The position numbers and the translations under genes were made by a program. The notes beneath the pieces are model-generated. The model searched no databases. It saw nothing but the letters and a program-made list of their open reading frames with translations, and had not been told where the DNA came from. A DNA stretch of 64,000 bases from JADJOY01 sp046331705 [NCBI: bacterium] (GTDB taxonomy: Bacteria; JADJOY01), in the NCBI GenBank assembly GCA_046331705.1, contig JAXLQJ010000010.1, positions 124,001 through 188,000 of the forward strand. The letters run 5' to 3'. Shown here in pieces: positions 19,687-28,728 of this stretch; position 1 is the first letter of the stretch, and every line of letters starts with the position of its first letter.

Positions 19687-21240
19687 TCACCACGAAGCGC
19701 CGCGCCACGCGGCGCCCGACCACGAGACGTCGCGCCACGCGGCACCCGTCCACGAACCATCGCGCCACGCCGCGCCGGTCCAGGTCGCGGATGTCCACTT
19801 GGCGCCAGTCCAGGTGTCACCCCGCCAGCTCGCGCTCGTCCACTTGGCGCCCAGCCAGCTCGCGCCCGTCCAATGCGCGCCGGTCCACGCGGCCTCGCGC
19901 CAAGCGGCCCCACGCCACGCCGCCCCGGTCCAGTGGGCTCCGTCGAAGTCACCGGCCGCCCAGTGTTTCGCGCCGTCGAGCTGCCCGGGCCACGGCTCGC
20001 CGAGGGTCGTGATCTCGCCGCTGAGTGGGACGCCGCCGATCACCACGCGGGCGGAGCCGCGTGCGAGCTCGAGCGCCCCGCTGCCCGAAGACGGCTGCCA
20101 CGCCTGGCTCGTGGCGCACGCTTCCGTCTTGCTCGCGCCGAAGACGTCGATCCGTCCCCGCCCCTGGAATTCCTCGGGGACTCCCCCGATCGGCTCGGCT
20201 GCGCCGCGGAGCAGCGCCTTCACCTGATCGGGAGTGAGCCAGGGGCGCTCTTCGAGCAGCAACGCCACCGCGCCGGAGACCACCGCCGCCGCCTGCGAGC
20301 TGCCGCTACCCTTGAAGAGCGTCTCGCTCACGTAGCCTTCCGGGTGCTCGACATCGACGCGCGACCCAGGCGCCCTGAGGCTCACGATGTGGGCGCCGGG
20401 TGCAGACACGTCCGGGTTGCGCGACCCGTCGCCGCTGGTGCTCCACGCCGGTGTCTGGATGGTGCGCCTGGCCGTGTCGGCCGCGGCGACGGCGATCACG
20501 AACGGATCGAGAGCGGGATCCGCGAGCCGGCGTATCCCTCTGCCGTCGTTGCCGACGGCCACGACCACCACGATCCCGGCCCGCCACGCCTCCTCGACGG
20601 CGAACGCCAGCGGGTCCACTCGGTAGTCCTGGGTGGAGTCGGTTCCGTACGAGAGATTGAGCACGCGGATGTCGAGATCGTGGGCGTGGTCGACCACCCA
20701 ATCGATGCCCGCGATCACCTGCGAGACGTCCACCGCGCCGCTGTTGTCGCCGACCTTGACCGAGACCAGCGACGCGCCCGGCGCGACCCCCTGGAACGCG
20801 CCATCGGGGCTGCGTCCCGCGATGATCCCGGCCATGTGCGTGCCGTGCCCGTAGGTGTCGAGGTAACGCGCCTCGGGCACGCCCGCTTCGAGCGAGAGAT
20901 CCACCATCGCCACGACCTTGTCGGGGTCGGCGAGCGCCGGCACCGGTGCCACGCCGGTGTCGACCAGCGCGACCGTGACGCCGCTACCGTCGATGCCGCG
21001 AAGGCGGAGCTTGCTGGCGCCGATGACCTCGACCACAGCCGCCGGCATGACGGCGGGATCGCTGGGTGACTCCGGCGCGGCGACCTTGCTCGCCGCCGGG
21101 GGCGGACCGTCGGGCTTGGGGTTGGGGCCCGCCACGCTGGCGGGTGTTGCGGCCAGCGTCGCGAGCAACGGGAGGAGCGCCCACCATTTCCTTCCCGTTG
21201 GACGCTGAGGCTCGGCGAGGGGCTCGTCGGTTTGCGGCAT
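19687..21240 (-). CDS. Secreted S8 subtilase with C-terminal tryptophan pentapeptide array
   Basis: A 517-residue subtilisin-family serine protease. The N-terminal hydrophobic segment (WWALLPLLATLAATPASVAG) serves as signal or anchor. The triad is Asp94 (ALVDTGV), His132 (GHGTHMAG) and Ser315 in GSGSSQAAA, where the usual GTSMAAP is altered; the oxyanion Asn is N231 (VAVGNDG). From residue 437 to the last residue it ends in 16 exact five-residue units of the form W-x-G-A-x plus a final Trp, an odd tail of unknown structure. AGGAGG precedes the ATG at 21240. Confidence 0.92.
   Translation of the reverse strand: MPQTDEPLAEPQRPTGRKWWALLPLLATLAATPASVAGPNPKPDGPPPAASKVAAPESPSDPAVMPAAVVEVIGASKLRLRGIDGSGVTVALVDTGVAPVPALADPDKVVAMVDLSLEAGVPEARYLDTYGHGTHMAGIIAGRSPDGAFQGVAPGASLVSVKVGDNSGAVDVSQVIAGIDWVVDHAHDLDIRVLNLSYGTDSTQDYRVDPLAFAVEEAWRAGIVVVVAVGNDGRGIRRLADPALDPFVIAVAAADTARRTIQTPAWSTSGDGSRNPDVSAPGAHIVSLRAPGSRVDVEHPEGYVSETLFKGSGSSQAAAVVSGAVALLLEERPWLTPDQVKALLRGAAEPIGGVPEEFQGRGRIDVFGASKTEACATSQAWQPSSGSGALELARGSARVVIGGVPLSGEITTLGEPWPGQLDGAKHWAAGDFDGAHWTGAAWRGAAWREAAWTGAHWTGASWLGAKWTSASWRGDTWTGAKWTSATWTGAAWRDGSWTGAAWRDVSWSGAAWRGASW
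19690..19932 (-). repeat. Tandem 15-bp repeats coding W-x-G-A-x pentapeptides
   Basis: Sixteen consecutive 15-bp units plus a last TGG, ending at the stop codon of the subtilase. Units read WTGAA, WRGAA, WREAA, WTGAH, WTGAS, WLGAK and so on. The register is never broken, so the array is maintained at protein level. Confidence 0.95.
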
Positions 21241-21555
21241 CGGGCCTCCTGTTCATCGGTGGAGGAGCGAGAGCCTGAGCGTGCAACAAGGTGTCCGCGC
21301 CTCACTGCGAAGGGTGGGCCAAGCTCGGGCCTCGCCGTCGGGCTCGAGGTGTCCTTGTAAGTCGTGGAATGCAAATGAGAAACGGCGACGCGGCGGGGCG
21401 CGTGTCGGCGTCTGACGGCCTTCCGCGCCTGCGCATCGCGACGGGGGTCGCCGCACCGGACCGGGCAAGAATGGACCGGGGTGGGCAAAATGGACCGGGC
21501 CACCTGCCCGGTCCGTGACGAGGCCGAGCTCGCGCTCAGCCAGGCCGCTCGAGCG
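21241..21555. other. Intergenic region between subtilase and oxidoreductase genes
   Basis: 315 bp. It carries a terminator for the upstream oxidoreductase gene (21486-21514), preceded by two more imperfect GGACCGGG copies. It also holds the AGGAGG ribosome site of the subtilase. The subtilase promoter should lie near 21300-21400; I see no clear consensus. Confidence 0.5.
21486..21514 (-). terminator. Rho-independent terminator after the oxidoreductase gene
   Basis: GGACCGGGC and GCCCGGTCC form a perfect 9-bp stem with a 5-nt loop (21492-21514). On the minus strand it is followed by ATTTTG. It lies 41 bp after the oxidoreductase stop. Confidence 0.65.
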
Positions 21556-23730
21556 TCACGCGCGCGCGACGGTGACCGGCACTCCGCTCAGCTGGGTGCT
21601 TCCCGAGAGCGCGTCGAAGAGCCGCTCGTCGGTCAGGTCGTTGATGCTGACGCCGGGGTGGGCGGTGGCGACCGCGAGGCCGTCGCCGGCGCGGGCGTGG
21701 CCCCAGCCGTGTGGCAGGCACACCACGCCGGGCATCATCTCGTCACTGATCTCGATCGGCGCCGTGAGGGTGGCGACGCGCGAGGAGATCGCCGCGCGAT
21801 CGCCAGCGGCGAGCTTGCGCCGTGCTGCGTCCTGGGGGTGGATGAGCAACGTGCAGCGATCCGGACCTCTCACCAGCCGGGCGCTGTTGTGCATCCACGA
21901 GTTGTTGCTGCGCAGGTCGCGGCGGCTGATGAGGAGCAACGCCCCGTCGTGAGACTCGGGCGCGGAGACCTGGATCGCCGTGTCGAGCTTGCGAGCGAGG
22001 CGAGGGAGGTCGTCGAGCATCGGTGCCGGGGCGAGCTGGATGCGCTTCGAGCGGGTGGCCAGTCGCGCCGGCAGCCGCGGCTCGAGCGCGCCGAGATCGA
22101 GGCCGTGCGGCGCGGCGAGCAGCTTGGCCAGGTTGAGCCCCGCCGAGCCCGGCGCGAAACGGTCCCCGTGCGGCCCGAGGCGAATCAGCAGATCGAGCAC
22201 CCCGCGCGGGCCGAGCCGGCGCGCCACGGACGCGGCCAGCGCTGTCGCCAGCCGCGTGAAACCGCCGCGGCGGCGGCCGATTCGCTCCGACAGGGCCAGG
22301 AAGATCTCGTGGTCGTGCCGGGTGCCGCGGGGCGCGGGCAGCATCGCCGGCGAGAAATGGGCGACGTTCCGCACCGCGAGCGCCTGGGCGAGCATCGGGA
22401 AGTGGTCGTGCTCGAGCCCCCAGGTCGGCGGCAGGATCAGGTGGGCGTGGCGTGTGGTCTCGTTGCGGTAGATGTCGATCGACACCATGAAGTCGAGGCC
22501 GGCGAGCGCTTTCTCCACGCGCCCGCCGTTCGGCAGCGAGAGCACCGGATTGCCGGCGTGGGTGACGAGCGCGCGGATCTGCCCGGCGCCCGGGGTGTCC
22601 ATCTCCTCGGCGAAGGCGGCCACCGGCAGCTCGCTGGTGAATTCGCGCAGGCCGCTCACGCGGCTGCGCCAGCGGTCGTAGCTGCCGCGTTGGCCGAGGA
22701 GCGTCGCCACTCCCGCCAGATCCACGACCGGGGTGGTGAACATCCAGCCGCCCTCGCGATCGAGATTGCCGGTGACGACGTTGAGGACGTCGGTGAGCCA
22801 GGTGGCGAGCCCGCCGAACTCCTGTACGCAGGCGCCCATCCGCGAGTAGCACACCGCGCGGCGTGCGGCGGCGAAGTCGCGGGCCAGCGAGCGAATGGCC
22901 GGCGCGTCGATGCCGACCACGGGGGCGACGCGTTCCGGCGTGAAGGGCGCGAGCCGCGCGCGAACCTCGTCGAGCCCGTCGGTGAAGCTCGCGAGGCGTC
23001 CCGGCTTGGCGAGGCCTTCCTCGAAGAGCGTGGTCACCAGCGCCGCGAGCAGGAGCGCGTCCGTGCCGGGTCGGATGAAGTGGTGGCGATCGGCGAGGGC
23101 GGCGGTCTCGCTGCGGCGCGGGTCGACGACGACGATCTGGCCGCCGCGCTCGCGAATCGCCTCGAGCCGGTGCCTCACGTCGGGCGCGGACATCGCGCTG
23201 CCGTTCGAGACCACCGGGTTGGCGCCCACGATCAGCAGCAGCTCGGTTCGTCCGAGATCCGCCACCGGGATGAGCGCTTGGTTGCCGTACAGGAAATACG
23301 AGGTCATGAGACGCGTGAGCGCGTCCACCGAGTTCGAGGAGTAGTTGTTGTGCGTCCCGAGCAGATCGCGAAACGGCAGCCCGAAGAGCAAGGCGCTCGA
23401 GCTGTGGGCGGTGGGATTGCCGATGTAGAGCGCGACCGCGTTCTTGCCGTGCTGGCGCTGGATGTCGACGATCCGGTGCGCGGTCTCGTCGAGCGCCTCG
23501 TCCCAGGAGATGGGTTTCCAGGTGCTCCCGGCGCGGCGCAGCGGCTGGCGGATGCGGTCGGGATCGTGCTGCACGTCCTCAAGCGCGACCCCCTTGGGGC
23601 AGAGGTGGCCGGCGCTGAACGGGTCGCGCGCGTCGCCGCGGATGCGCGTCACGCGGCCGCCCTCGTGGGTGACCTCGAGCCCGCAGATCGCCTCGCAGAG
23701 ATGACAGACGGCGTAGCTGGTGGTGGCCAT
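21556..23730 (-). CDS. Molybdopterin-dependent oxidoreductase (formate dehydrogenase/DMSO reductase family)
   Basis: A 724-residue molybdenum enzyme of the DMSO reductase family. The N-terminus has the 4Fe-4S ligand pattern VCHLCEAICG ... HLCPKG. Molybdopterin-binding segments follow (ISWDEALDETAHRI, LLLIVGANPVVSNGSA, VVVDPRRSETAALAD) and the C-terminal cofactor domain (SNNSWMHNSARL, GWGHARAG). There is no Tat signal, so it is likely cytoplasmic. No electron-transfer subunits are encoded beside it, and the substrate cannot be told from sequence. It is followed by a terminator and preceded, 49 bp away on the same strand, by an acyl-CoA ligase gene, so the two may share a transcript. Confidence 0.9.
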   Translation of the reverse strand: MATTSYAVCHLCEAICGLEVTHEGGRVTRIRGDARDPFSAGHLCPKGVALEDVQHDPDRIRQPLRRAGSTWKPISWDEALDETAHRIVDIQRQHGKNAVALYIGNPTAHSSSALLFGLPFRDLLGTHNNYSSNSVDALTRLMTSYFLYGNQALIPVADLGRTELLLIVGANPVVSNGSAMSAPDVRHRLEAIRERGGQIVVVDPRRSETAALADRHHFIRPGTDALLLAALVTTLFEEGLAKPGRLASFTDGLDEVRARLAPFTPERVAPVVGIDAPAIRSLARDFAAARRAVCYSRMGACVQEFGGLATWLTDVLNVVTGNLDREGGWMFTTPVVDLAGVATLLGQRGSYDRWRSRVSGLREFTSELPVAAFAEEMDTPGAGQIRALVTHAGNPVLSLPNGGRVEKALAGLDFMVSIDIYRNETTRHAHLILPPTWGLEHDHFPMLAQALAVRNVAHFSPAMLPAPRGTRHDHEIFLALSERIGRRRGGFTRLATALAASVARRLGPRGVLDLLIRLGPHGDRFAPGSAGLNLAKLLAAPHGLDLGALEPRLPARLATRSKRIQLAPAPMLDDLPRLARKLDTAIQVSAPESHDGALLLISRRDLRSNNSWMHNSARLVRGPDRCTLLIHPQDAARRKLAAGDRAAISSRVATLTAPIEISDEMMPGVVCLPHGWGHARAGDGLAVATAHPGVSINDLTDERLFDALSGSTQLSGVPVTVARA

Positions 23731-23779
23731 GGAATCCCTCGTGGCCGAGAGCGTGGCGAGCGCGCCGCCCGAGCGCCAC

Positions 23780-25384
23780 TCAGCTGGATCGGAGCTCGCC
23801 CCTCTCCCAGCGCTCGCGCAGCACGAACTTCTGGATCTTGCCCGAGCCGGTGAGCGGGAAGGCGTCCACGAAGACCCAGTAGCGCGGCGTCTTGGGCGCG
23901 GCGAGGCGCTCGCGCACGTGAGCGCGCAGCGACTCGATCGAGGGCGCGACGGCGGTGGCGGGGCGGACGAAGGCCACCAGCTCCTCGCCCATCTTGGGAT
24001 CGGGGACGCCGATCACCGCGACCTCGGCCACCTCCGGGTGCTCCTGGATCGTCGCCTCGATCTCCGCGGGAAAGAGGTTCTCGCCGCCGCGGATCACCAT
24101 GTCCTTGAGCCGCCCGGTGATGCGGCAATAGCCGCGCTCGTCCATGGTCGCGAGGTCGCCGGTGTTGAGCCAGCCCTCGGCATCGATGGCGGCGGCGCTC
24201 GCGTCCGGCTTCTCGAAGTACTCGTGCATGACCAGGTAGCCGCGCGTGCAGAGCTCGCCCACCACGCCCGGCGCGACGATCTCGCGCGTCATCGGGTCGA
24301 CGATCTTGACCTCGGTGCACGGCAGCGGCGGCCCCACGGTCTCCGCCTTGTCCACCGCGGAATCGTCGAGGCGCGTCTGAGTGATCACCGGCGAGGATTC
24401 GGTCTGGCCGTAGACGATCGCGAAGCTCACCCCGAGCCGCGATTCGATGGAGCGCACCAGCTCGGGTGCCACGCTGGCACCGCCCGAGACGACCACGCGC
24501 AAGGAGCCGAGATCGCGGGTGGAGAAGCTCGCGTGCTCCATCATCGCGATGAGCATGGTCGGCACGCCGAGGAAATGGGTGGCGCGCTCGCGCTCCACGA
24601 GCTCGAGGGCGCGGGCTGGATCGAATGCCGGCAGGAACGCGTGCGCGGCACCCACCTGCAGCGGCCCGAGCGCCGAGAGCACGCAGCCGGCGGTGTGAAA
24701 GAACGGCATGGCGTGCGCGTAGACGTCGTGGGCGCGAGCATCGAGGCGGCGGATGCACAGCCGTGCGTTGTTGGTGAGGCCGCGATGGTGCAGCAAGGCG
24801 CCCTTGGGGAAGCCCGTGGTGCCCGAGGTGTATTGGATCTGCGCCGGCATGTCGGGAGTCACGGTGGGAAGCGCGCGCGCCGGACCCGCGCTCGCGAGTA
24901 GCTCGTCCCAGCGCTCGATCTCCATCACGCGGCGCAGCTCGGGCAGCGAGGGGCAGACCTCGCGAACCGTCTCGGCCATCGGGTTGCCGCGGAACTCGGC
25001 GACGTGGAAGAGCCCCGCGGACCGCGACTGCCGCAGCACGTACTCGAGCTCGCGGGCGCGGTAGGCCGGATTCACCGTCACGATCACGATCCCGGCGAGC
25101 CCCGCTCCCAGCTCGAGCAGGAACCACTCGGGGAGGTTGGGGGCCCAGATCGCGATCCGCTCGCCGGGCTCGAAGTGGGTCAGCAGCGCCTGCGCCACGC
25201 GCTCCGCGTCGCGCGCCAGCTCGGCGAAGGTCCACGTCCGTCGCGTGCCGGGCTCGAGCCCCCACGCGATCAGCGCGGTGTGGTCGGGGGTGGCGTCGCG
25301 CGCGTGGCCGAGCACCGAGCCGACGGTGGTCTCGAGGATCGGCTCGGAGGTGTCGGCGGGGCGGTGCGATCGCGCAAGTGCCAT
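23780..25384 (-). CDS. Fatty-acyl-CoA/AMP-binding ligase
   Basis: A 534-residue member of the ANL adenylating superfamily, closest in pattern to medium/long-chain fatty-acyl-CoA synthetases. Visible motifs are the P-loop YTSGTTGFPKGALLHH (A3), VYGQTESSPV (A5), GWLNTGDLATMDERGY (A7), GRLKDMVIRGGENLFPAEIE (A8) and the catalytic Lys region TGSGKIQKFVLRE (A10). It should activate a carboxylic acid to acyl-AMP and pass it to CoA. The ATG at 25384 has a GGAGA site 7 nt upstream; the longer frame adds an unlikely Arg/Pro-rich leader. The surrounding genes do not reveal the acid used. Confidence 0.93.
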   Translation of the reverse strand: MALARSHRPADTSEPILETTVGSVLGHARDATPDHTALIAWGLEPGTRRTWTFAELARDAERVAQALLTHFEPGERIAIWAPNLPEWFLLELGAGLAGIVIVTVNPAYRARELEYVLRQSRSAGLFHVAEFRGNPMAETVREVCPSLPELRRVMEIERWDELLASAGPARALPTVTPDMPAQIQYTSGTTGFPKGALLHHRGLTNNARLCIRRLDARAHDVYAHAMPFFHTAGCVLSALGPLQVGAAHAFLPAFDPARALELVERERATHFLGVPTMLIAMMEHASFSTRDLGSLRVVVSGGASVAPELVRSIESRLGVSFAIVYGQTESSPVITQTRLDDSAVDKAETVGPPLPCTEVKIVDPMTREIVAPGVVGELCTRGYLVMHEYFEKPDASAAAIDAEGWLNTGDLATMDERGYCRITGRLKDMVIRGGENLFPAEIEATIQEHPEVAEVAVIGVPDPKMGEELVAFVRPATAVAPSIESLRAHVRERLAAPKTPRYWVFVDAFPLTGSGKIQKFVLRERWERGELRSS

Positions 25385-25448
25385 CGGGTTTCTCCGCGCG
25401 CCGGCGACGGGCCGCGCGCCCCGCGACGGGGGCGCGGCGCGAATCGGC

Positions 25449-26885
25449 TCAGGCGCCGCGCTTCGAGGAGGCCGCGCGCTTCGGGCGTCGGGTGGACGCC
25501 TTGGGCTTGGTCGCGGCCGTTTCCGTGGAAGCCGTGGCATCGCTCGGTGCCGAGCCGGGGCCGAGGCCCGCTAGCGAACGAAGCCGCCGGTTCACGTCAC
25601 CGAGCAAGCGCCCGGGCAAGCGCCGCAGGCTCAGGCTCGACGCGAACTTCTTGAGCTCGTCGAGATCGGGAAGCACGCGCGGAGTGGGCAGGGCGCCGCG
25701 CACCGTGACCGGGATCGTGAAGATCGGCGGTCCCATGATGCGTTCCACGCCGATCCATTCGAGCAGGCTGGCTTCGATGCGAACCGAGCCCTTCAGGTCG
25801 AGCTCGCCGGTGGCGAGGCTCATCGTGCCCGTCACGTGCACGGTCATCCCGAAGGCCTCGATGTGGCCGGTGTGAAGCTGGACGCGTCCGGGGCGAAGCT
25901 CACCCTCGAAACGCAAACGCTCGAAGCGGGTGCCCAGCGCATCCAGCTCGATGAGCTTGCGGAAGGGCGACAGCACTCCCGAGACCATGCCCGGGACGAG
26001 CGGCGAGAGCACCTCCGCGAGGAGCTGCACCGTGTGCAGGCGACCCTTCTCGAGGCCGAGGCGGAACGAGCCCCGCCCGCCGCTCTTCCAGCCGCTGCGG
26101 GTGGGGAAGGTGACGTCGAGCTCCGCGTCGAGCGCGCCGGAGACGATCGCCGGCAAGCCGCCGAGCTCGAAGAAAGGCGCCGGATCCGGGGCCTTGAGCG
26201 TGCCACTCACCCGCGTGCCGGGGTGCGTGGGACCGGGGCCTTCGATGGAACCGTGAAACACGCCGCCGGCGGTGCGAAACGAGATGGGCGCGAGCGACAC
26301 CGCGCCGCGCTCGATCGCGAGATCGCCTGCGATCGTGTCCACGGTGCGCCGCCGGAAATGGACGCGCCGCAGATCGAGGTGAACCGAGACGTCCGGCCAG
26401 GCGTGCTTGCGGCGTGCCTTGCCGCGGCTCGTGGCGCCACCCGGACGGCGCGTCATCACCGCGCGCACCGGCTGCAGGCGGTCGAGGAAATCGTCGAGGT
26501 CGAGGGGATCCGCGTGCACCTGCAGCGCGGCCTTCATCCCGTGGTTCTCGGGCTCGATGGTGCCGTCGAAGGTGAGCCGCGAGCGCGGGAACGAGACCAC
26601 CAGGCCCGCGACACGCACCCCGGCGCGCTCGACCCGCACCAGGCCGCCGCGCACGTCGCCGCGCAGCCCCGCGCGACCCGTGCCCGCGGGCTTGTCGGTG
26701 GTGCTGATCTCGAGGGCGGTGCCACCCCCCGTGACCGTGAGCCCGGGCGGCTCGAGGGTGAGCCTGAGGAGCGGGCGGTCCTCGCCGGCGCGACCGCGCC
26801 CGGCCAGCACCCGCACGCCGCGCTTCGCGCCGTGCCCGGCTTTCGAGCTTCGCGCGCTGCGACGACTCGGGCGATCGGTGGGCAT
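25449..26885 (-). CDS. AsmA-like C-terminal domain protein
   Basis: A 478-residue protein dominated by beta-strand repeats like those of AsmA-type envelope proteins (LTFDGTIEPENHGMKAALQVHA, LDAELDVTFPTRSGWKSGG, GRGSFRLGLEKGRLHTVQ, TGTMSLATGELDLKGSVRI). AsmA-family proteins bridge the envelope and are linked to lipid transport. The C-terminus is a long Lys/Arg/Ala/Ser tail. No N-terminal membrane anchor is visible on the longest frame, which is unusual for the family. Either the start is missed, the anchor was lost, or a neighbour supplies targeting. It lies between the acyl-CoA ligase and a lipoprotein glycosidase on the same strand. Confidence 0.7.
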   Translation of the reverse strand: MPTDRPSRRSARSSKAGHGAKRGVRVLAGRGRAGEDRPLLRLTLEPPGLTVTGGGTALEISTTDKPAGTGRAGLRGDVRGGLVRVERAGVRVAGLVVSFPRSRLTFDGTIEPENHGMKAALQVHADPLDLDDFLDRLQPVRAVMTRRPGGATSRGKARRKHAWPDVSVHLDLRRVHFRRRTVDTIAGDLAIERGAVSLAPISFRTAGGVFHGSIEGPGPTHPGTRVSGTLKAPDPAPFFELGGLPAIVSGALDAELDVTFPTRSGWKSGGRGSFRLGLEKGRLHTVQLLAEVLSPLVPGMVSGVLSPFRKLIELDALGTRFERLRFEGELRPGRVQLHTGHIEAFGMTVHVTGTMSLATGELDLKGSVRIEASLLEWIGVERIMGPPIFTIPVTVRGALPTPRVLPDLDELKKFASSLSLRRLPGRLLGDVNRRLRSLAGLGPGSAPSDATASTETAATKPKASTRRPKRAASSKRGA

Positions 26886-26922
26886 CGGGTCGTGTGCGGT
26901 CGGTCGCTCGGGGTGCGCGGGC

Positions 26923-28641
26923 TCAGCCGCTGGCGCGCAGGACCAGCCCCGTCATCGGCGGCACCGTGATCGTCCCCGACACGGGCTGCCACGAGAGCGA
27001 TCCCGCCGCCGGCCACGCACCGCCGCCGCTCAGGACCAGCTTCTCGCGCCGCGTCGCGTCGACCACGTAGGGCAGGCTCACGGTGTCCTCGGGATTGACG
27101 AGCACGCGTCCGCCGCTGAAGTCGCGCTGCAGCAATCCGCTCGTGGTCAGCACGTACTCGCTCTGGGGTGCGCCGATGTCGAGGTCGTCCTCGGGCCATT
27201 GTTGCACGTCCGAGTCGACTTCGGGGCTGGAAAAGAAATGCAGCGCGTTGTCGTTGGCGACCAGCATGTAGCAGGCGAGCGAGAAGGTGCGCCGCGCGAT
27301 GTCGGTGGGTGCGGCGTAGTCGAGCGCCACCGCGTGCTTGCCGCCGCGCACGACGCTCGCGAAGTCGGCGAGCTGTTGGAGCAACCGCGGCTTGTCGAAG
27401 AGGCCGGCCCGGACCTTGTAGCTGAAACCCTCGAAGAACATGCCGTCGGCCATCGGCAGCAGCTCGACGCCCCGGAACCCGGGCGTTTCCCAGCCAGCGT
27501 AGGTGTTGAAGAAGACCGTCTTGCCCGGGTACTCGCTGCGCGCGGAGGAGAGCAGCGAGTAGAGGCCGTCGTAGTAGGCCGTCTCGTCGTAGCCCACGGG
27601 CGGCTCGGTGACGAGATCCTCGAAGTCGGAGGTGATGGTGGTGGTGTTGTCGAAGTAGAGGCCGTCGTAATAGGCCATCTGCGGGCCGAGCACGCTCTTC
27701 TGGAGCGCCCACCACTTCGCGCGCTTGGTCGGGTCCTGGATGTTGATGTAGTACCAGCCGTTGGTGGTGTTGCGAACGTAGTTCCCGCTCGCGGCCTTCC
27801 AGAGCAGGTTCTGCGCCACCGCTTGCGCCCATTGCGGATCACCGGAGGGCGGTCGCGTCTCGGGGCCGTGCACGCCGGCGATCTTGATGTAGTAGAGCGC
27901 GGTGAGGTTCGGGTTCGCCTGACGCAGCTCGTCGAGCTTGTTCGGCCCCACGCCGATCACGTGCAGGTCGTGGGCGGCGACGAAATCGACCTCTTGGGAG
28001 TCGTCGCGCGAGTACGAGCCCTGGAAGACCTTGCGCAGCCCGCCGGTGGGCGCGGGTGGGACGGCACCGCTACCCGAGATGCCGAGCGCCAGGAAGTCGA
28101 GCTTGCTCGAATCGAGCGTCGAGGTCGTCGCGTAGCGGAGCTGGATGGCGCCGTTCCCGGCGACGAAGCGCACCACGTCCGCGGTGACGTTGGTCTGCAG
28201 CGTGGTCCACACGCCGTTCTGCGTCACCGCGCCGTTGTCGCCGACCGTCACCCATTGCTGGGTGGTGGTGTCGAGGAGGTCGAAGGTCCAGCGCTGGGCG
28301 CTCGCGGGCTGGCCCTTGTAGTTCGCGCCGACGTAGAGCGCGCCCACCGTGTTGCGCGGGACGCTGCCGGGAAGCTGGAACGTGAAGACGCCTTGATAGC
28401 CGCCATTGCCCGGGTAGAACGCGAGATACCGGCCCCAGTCGTTGGCGGTCCCGGACTCGTCGAGCGTCGAGAGCGCGCTCAGCGGCTGACCGTTGTCGGT
28501 ACCGAGGACGGACTGGAAAGCCGTGGCGAAGAGCGTGTTGACCTGGCACGAGGCCGCGACACCGAGGACGACGAGCGCTAACGGCCAGGCGCCCGAGCCC
28601 ACCGGTGCCACGCGCCGTGCCGCGGCGCGTGCGTACCGCAT
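26923..28641 (-). CDS. Putative glycoside hydrolase lipoprotein (GHL15-like)
   Basis: A 572-residue lipoprotein (lipobox VAASC). An N-terminal beta-rich carbohydrate-binding-like domain (about residues 20-190) precedes a TIM-barrel-like domain. That domain holds YYIKIAGVHGPETRPP, GWYYINIQDPTKRAKWW, YDGLYFDNTTT, DGMFFEGFSYKV and KHAVALDYAAPTD, the pattern of the hypothetical glycosyl hydrolase 15 group. The Asp in DGLYFDN and Glu in FFEGF are good catalytic candidates; the substrate is unknown. The start ATG at 28641 is behind GGGGGGAA. It belongs to a minus-strand run of envelope genes. Confidence 0.75.
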   Translation of the reverse strand: MRYARAAARRVAPVGSGAWPLALVVLGVAASCQVNTLFATAFQSVLGTDNGQPLSALSTLDESGTANDWGRYLAFYPGNGGYQGVFTFQLPGSVPRNTVGALYVGANYKGQPASAQRWTFDLLDTTTQQWVTVGDNGAVTQNGVWTTLQTNVTADVVRFVAGNGAIQLRYATTSTLDSSKLDFLALGISGSGAVPPAPTGGLRKVFQGSYSRDDSQEVDFVAAHDLHVIGVGPNKLDELRQANPNLTALYYIKIAGVHGPETRPPSGDPQWAQAVAQNLLWKAASGNYVRNTTNGWYYINIQDPTKRAKWWALQKSVLGPQMAYYDGLYFDNTTTITSDFEDLVTEPPVGYDETAYYDGLYSLLSSARSEYPGKTVFFNTYAGWETPGFRGVELLPMADGMFFEGFSYKVRAGLFDKPRLLQQLADFASVVRGGKHAVALDYAAPTDIARRTFSLACYMLVANDNALHFFSSPEVDSDVQQWPEDDLDIGAPQSEYVLTTSGLLQRDFSGGRVLVNPEDTVSLPYVVDATRREKLVLSGGGAWPAAGSLSWQPVSGTITVPPMTGLVLRASG

Positions 28642-28728
28642 GATTCCCCCCAAGAGCCCCGCGCCAGGCATTGCCCGCCGCGAGGTGAAATCCCTCGACT
28701 GCCGAGACCCGTGTCGCTCACGCGCGGC

